Shown here: positions 5,848 to 7,808 of the stretch, one piece after another
Numbering within the stretch: the stretch's first letter is position 1
Layout of the letters: each line of letters begins with the position of its first letter
Origin: Phycisphaeraceae bacterium
GTDB taxonomy: Bacteria; Planctomycetota; Phycisphaerae; Phycisphaerales; Phycisphaeraceae
Length of the DNA stretch: 7,808 nt
Direction: 5' to 3'
Assembly: GCA_029260675.1 (NCBI GenBank)
Contig: JAJDCV010000054.1
Span: 1-7,808 of the forward strand
Notes under the pieces: model-generated
Seen by the model: only the letters and a program-made list of their open reading frames with translations
Databases searched by the model: none
Told to the model about the DNA's origin: nothing
Made by a program: the position numbers and the translations under genes

Positions 5848-6144
5848 ACACAGTTTTATTGGACCCGCCGGGGCATCCGACCCGTCCGTGCACGCTTCAA
5901 TGGCAAGGTGTACACCCTGCACGTCCGCGGTGGCACACTCGACGCCGCCATCTTCGAGCAGATCCTCTGTGACGGCTCGGAGTACCGCCTGCCCGGCGAG
6001 ATCGAGCCTGAGATTATCTTCGACATCGGGGCCAACATCGGGGCCTCCGCCGTCTACTTCGCCGCACGCTACCCCGAAGTCAAAGTCTACTGCTTCGAGC
6101 CCCTGCCGGAGGACGTCGATGTAACTCTCTGCCTTACCGTTTAG
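5848..6144 (+). pseudogene. Truncated FkbM-family SAM-dependent methyltransferase
   Basis: The plus strand is open from just after a stop at 5845-5847 to the TAG at 6142-6144 (98 codons). The translation carries the N-terminal half of an FkbM-type methyltransferase: RARFNGKVYTLHVRGGTLDAA, then the SAM-binding motif I region IIFDIGANIGASAVYFAARYPE, then the acidic strand YCFEPLPEDVD. FkbM proteins usually have about 240-280 residues and continue EPLPxNxxxLxxN after this point; here homology stops near 6120 and a stop follows within ten codons. No ATG is in frame upstream of the motifs; GTG at 5908-5910 is the first usable start and lies inside the domain. Both ends therefore look damaged. The gene is opposite in strand to all its neighbours and sits between two paralogous glycosyltransferases. 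Such methyltransferases commonly O-methylate sugars in glycan clusters, so it is probably a remnant of the same locus. A truncated but expressed protein cannot be excluded. Confidence 0.8.
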
Positions 6145-6146
6145 CG

Positions 6147-6163
6147 GCGGATCGTAGATCCGC
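6147..6163. repeat. Perfect palindrome/hairpin after the FkbM remnant, REP-like
   Basis: GCGGATC-GTA-GATCCGC: a perfect 7-bp stem with a 3-base loop, starting three bases after the FkbM remnant's stop codon. No T-run follows on either strand, so it is not a standard intrinsic terminator. Its compact form and intergenic place between convergent frames (FkbM remnant on plus, glycosyltransferase ending at 6254 on minus) fit a REP-type palindrome or a rho-aided bidirectional terminator. No second copy is seen in this window. Confidence 0.4.
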
Positions 6164-6253
6164 GTGTTGGCCCATCAAACCAAGTACACCGAACGCGGGA
6201 AGTGTGTCGTATCACAATGTACGAGCGTTTATCAATCAGTGTTCAAATTGCGG

Positions 6254-7153
6254 TTACGCCGCGCGTCGTTCGTGGTGCATGATGGCTTGACGGACCTGGT
6301 GTGACAGCAGCCACCACGGGCGGCGCATCACCTCGGGCCACACCCGTCCTTGTGTTTCGTGGATCACACAGGCCCGGTGCATGTAACCAAGCCGACGCTG
6401 GACCAGCAGCCTCTGCGGCAGCGGCAGCGACCGGGCGTAGCCGCCCTCGACCCGCAGGTGCTCCCTGATAAATCCGTTCGGCTCGGCGCAGCTCTTGCTC
6501 GATTCGTGCAGTCGATAGGTCGCCAGTTCACTGTTCAACAGCGTCGGCCGACGGCCCGATTCGATCAGACGCAGCCAGAATTCGAAGTCCATGCAGTAGT
6601 GCAACGATTCGTCGAGCATGCCAAGCAGGTCGTGTAGCGACCGCCGCCAGAATACCCCGGGCTGGGGGAGGTTAAACGGGCGGCCCTCGCCGCGCAACAT
6701 CACACCGGGAAGCGTGAAATCCCCGCAGGGGAACACGGCCTCGGTCACCTTGCCGACAGAGTTAATCATCCGGCAGCCCCCCGCGATCCAGTCATCATCA
6801 GGGTGCGTCGCGAAGTGCCTACCGATTGTCTCCAACGCCCCCGGCAACAGCGTATCGTCTGAACACAACCAGCCGACGATCTCCCCGTCCGCCCGGGCCA
6901 GCCCCTTGTTGATCGCCTCGGTCTGCCCGCCGTCCGGCTCGATCACCACGAAGTCCAACCGGTCGCGGTAGCTCTCGATGATGTCCGTGGAGTGGTCGGT
7001 CGATCCGCCGTCGATCACGCCGTATTGCAGGTTGGGATAGCCCTGGTCCAGGACGCTGCAGATCGTCTCTTCCAGGTAGTCGGCCTGGTTGAAACTTGGC
7101 GTGATGATTGTGATGCGGGGCATCGATATGCTGTCGGTGTGTAGATCACTCAT
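6254..7153 (-). CDS. Family 2 glycosyltransferase (299 aa)
   Basis: A GT-A family 2 glycosyltransferase, paralogous to the 312-aa enzyme to the left. Motifs in order: PRITIITPSFNQADYLEETI (12-31), SVLDQGY (33-39), VIDGGSTDHSTDII (46-59), DGGQTEAINKGL (74-85), and the metal-binding CSDDTLLPG (97-105, SDD in place of DXD). QPGVFWRRS (164-172) and DFEFWLRL (189-196, probable catalytic-base region with Glu191) follow. Residues RRPWWL (277-282) and the RRAA ending match the paralogue's tail. The role is sugar transfer during surface glycan assembly; substrates are unknown. The ATG at 7151-7153 overlaps the stop of the upstream glycosyltransferase as ATGA, and GGAG lies 9 bases before it, so coupled translation is likely. 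An internal ATG at 7121-7123 (MPRITII) is possible but has no Shine-Dalgarno sequence. No T-run terminator is seen after the stop. Confidence 0.93.
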   Translation of the reverse strand: MSDLHTDSISMPRITIITPSFNQADYLEETICSVLDQGYPNLQYGVIDGGSTDHSTDIIESYRDRLDFVVIEPDGGQTEAINKGLARADGEIVGWLCSDDTLLPGALETIGRHFATHPDDDWIAGGCRMINSVGKVTEAVFPCGDFTLPGVMLRGEGRPFNLPQPGVFWRRSLHDLLGMLDESLHYCMDFEFWLRLIESGRRPTLLNSELATYRLHESSKSCAEPNGFIREHLRVEGGYARSLPLPQRLLVQRRLGYMHRACVIHETQGRVWPEVMRRPWWLLSHQVRQAIMHHERRAA

Positions 7154-7808
7154 GCCGCGAGTCTCCGCCGTGAAGCGTCTGTGATTTCTTCAGTCACCTT
7201 AGGCAACGGGTGAGCAACCGTGTCATCAACCGAGGCGCCGCGCCATTGGTAGCAAAGCGTCAGCCATTGGCTGGCAAGTGTGTACCCAAAATAGATGCCG
7301 CTGAGTAGCCAGCCGCGCGATCCGATCCGCCAGCCGTCGAAGTCCTTGAGTGATTTCTTTAGCTCGACCAGCGGTGTGATGAACCCTGACCGGAAGCCGA
7401 ACCGCCCGCCTTGGGCAACGATCGCGGCGGCCTCAGTGTGCGCGTAGCGCACGAAGTGCTTGTGCATCAGATCCGTATAGGAGTCGGACCAGTAGTGCTG
7501 CATGTGGTTGCCGCCGGTGTGCGGGATACGGACGTCGCGCTGGCCGGGCTTGAGTTGACTGATGCGGTTACACAACGGCAGCAGATCGCAGCGATCGCGA
7601 TGGATCAGGCGTTGCTTGAAGGTGAGCGTGCCCCAGACCGTGCCCGCAAGCCGTTTACCTTTGAAGTAGAACCACATCGGCAGGCTAAAGGCACCGGCAT
7701 GCGGGTGTTTCGTCATCGCGGAACGGATATCGTCAGCCAAAGCAGGCGGGATCACCTCGTCGGGATCGACCAGCAAGACCCAGTCGCTACACGCTAGCTT
7801 CGCCGCGG
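7150..7808 (-). CDS. Glycosyltransferase, family 2-like (C-terminal part, cut by window edge)
   Basis: The frame is open to the right edge, so the start is missing; about 218 residues are visible. Near the visible N-terminus CSDWVLLVDPDEVIPPALADDI matches the metal-binding region of WaaE/KdtX-like family 2 glycosyltransferases (usually a DWVLxLDADE-type sequence), with DPDE in place of DADE. This is followed by WFYFKGKRLAGT, a His-rich segment RIPHTGGNHMQHYW, and RYAHTEAAAIVAQGGRFGFRSGF, as in that group. Near the C-terminus GWLLSGIYFGYTLASQWLTL is hydrophobic and may associate with the membrane. The stop (7150-7152) overlaps the next gene's ATG, so the two are one operon. Assignment to a sugar-transfer role is good; the specific subfamily and substrate are inferred. 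Confidence 0.82.
   Translation of the reverse strand, partial: AAKLACSDWVLLVDPDEVIPPALADDIRSAMTKHPHAGAFSLPMWFYFKGKRLAGTVWGTLTFKQRLIHRDRCDLLPLCNRISQLKPGQRDVRIPHTGGNHMQHYWSDSYTDLMHKHFVRYAHTEAAAIVAQGGRFGFRSGFITPLVELKKSLKDFDGWRIGSRGWLLSGIYFGYTLASQWLTLCYQWRGASVDDTVAHPLPKVTEEITDASRRRLAA

Noticed and set aside
5133..5972. 279-codon open frame on the plus strand
   Set aside because: It lies antisense to the GT2 gene with intact motifs, then crosses the non-coding gap and the FkbM remnant in another frame. Its translation has no domain-like pattern. It is a product of high GC.
7121..7123. Alternative internal start (MPRITII) for the 299-aa glycosyltransferase
   Set aside because: It matches the paralogue's start more closely but has no Shine-Dalgarno sequence, whereas the ATG at 7151-7153 overlaps the upstream stop as ATGA and has GGAG before it.

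Overview
The window is a GC-rich bacterial segment in which every intact gene lies on the minus strand. It reads right to left as a cell-surface glycosyltransferase cluster, then one unrecognised membrane-anchored protein, then a [NiFe]-hydrogenase maturation operon (hypF-hypC-hypD). The style (high GC, long structured intergenic regions, a purine-rich low-complexity tract, an unfamiliar membrane-anchored protein) fits Planctomycetota, possibly a Phycisphaerae-type lineage. That assignment is inference from style; no marker gene is present.

Right part (about 4.5-7.8 kb). A glycosyltransferase with a DPDE motif runs off the right edge. It overlaps by 4 bases (ATGA) the start of a GT2-family glycosyltransferase of 299 aa. 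A second, clearly paralogous GT2 enzyme of 312 aa follows further left and ends in a textbook intrinsic terminator. Between the two paralogues, on the opposite strand, lies the truncated remains of an FkbM-type SAM-dependent methyltransferase, immediately followed by a perfect 7-bp-stem palindrome. This looks like a decaying or rearranged polysaccharide/glycan-modification locus.

Middle (about 3.1-4.6 kb). Two long intergenic stretches flank a 193-aa protein with an N-terminal membrane anchor. The stretch upstream of this gene (4130-4512) is unusually structured: several hairpins, two mutually exclusive stems, and a short translation that looks protein-like but has no start codon. The stretch upstream of hypF (3141-3547) holds a good sigma-70-like promoter close to hypF, an AT-rich island, and a strand-asymmetric purine tract with a canonical G-quadruplex motif.

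Left part (1-3140). hypF, hypC and hypD are tightly packed (TGATG stop-start overlap, then a 14-base overlap), so they are probably co-transcribed and translationally coupled. HypF makes the thiocarbamate precursor of the cyanide ligand, which HypE (not in the window) converts to thiocyanate. HypC and HypD form the scaffold on which Fe(CN)2CO is assembled. No hydrogenase structural gene is visible. hypD is cut by the left edge.

I see no CRISPR array, no convincing tRNA or rRNA, no transposase and no clear defence or otherwise novel multi-gene system. The most unexplained material is the structured intergenic sequence at about 4260-4480 and the glycosyltransferase/FkbM rearrangement.
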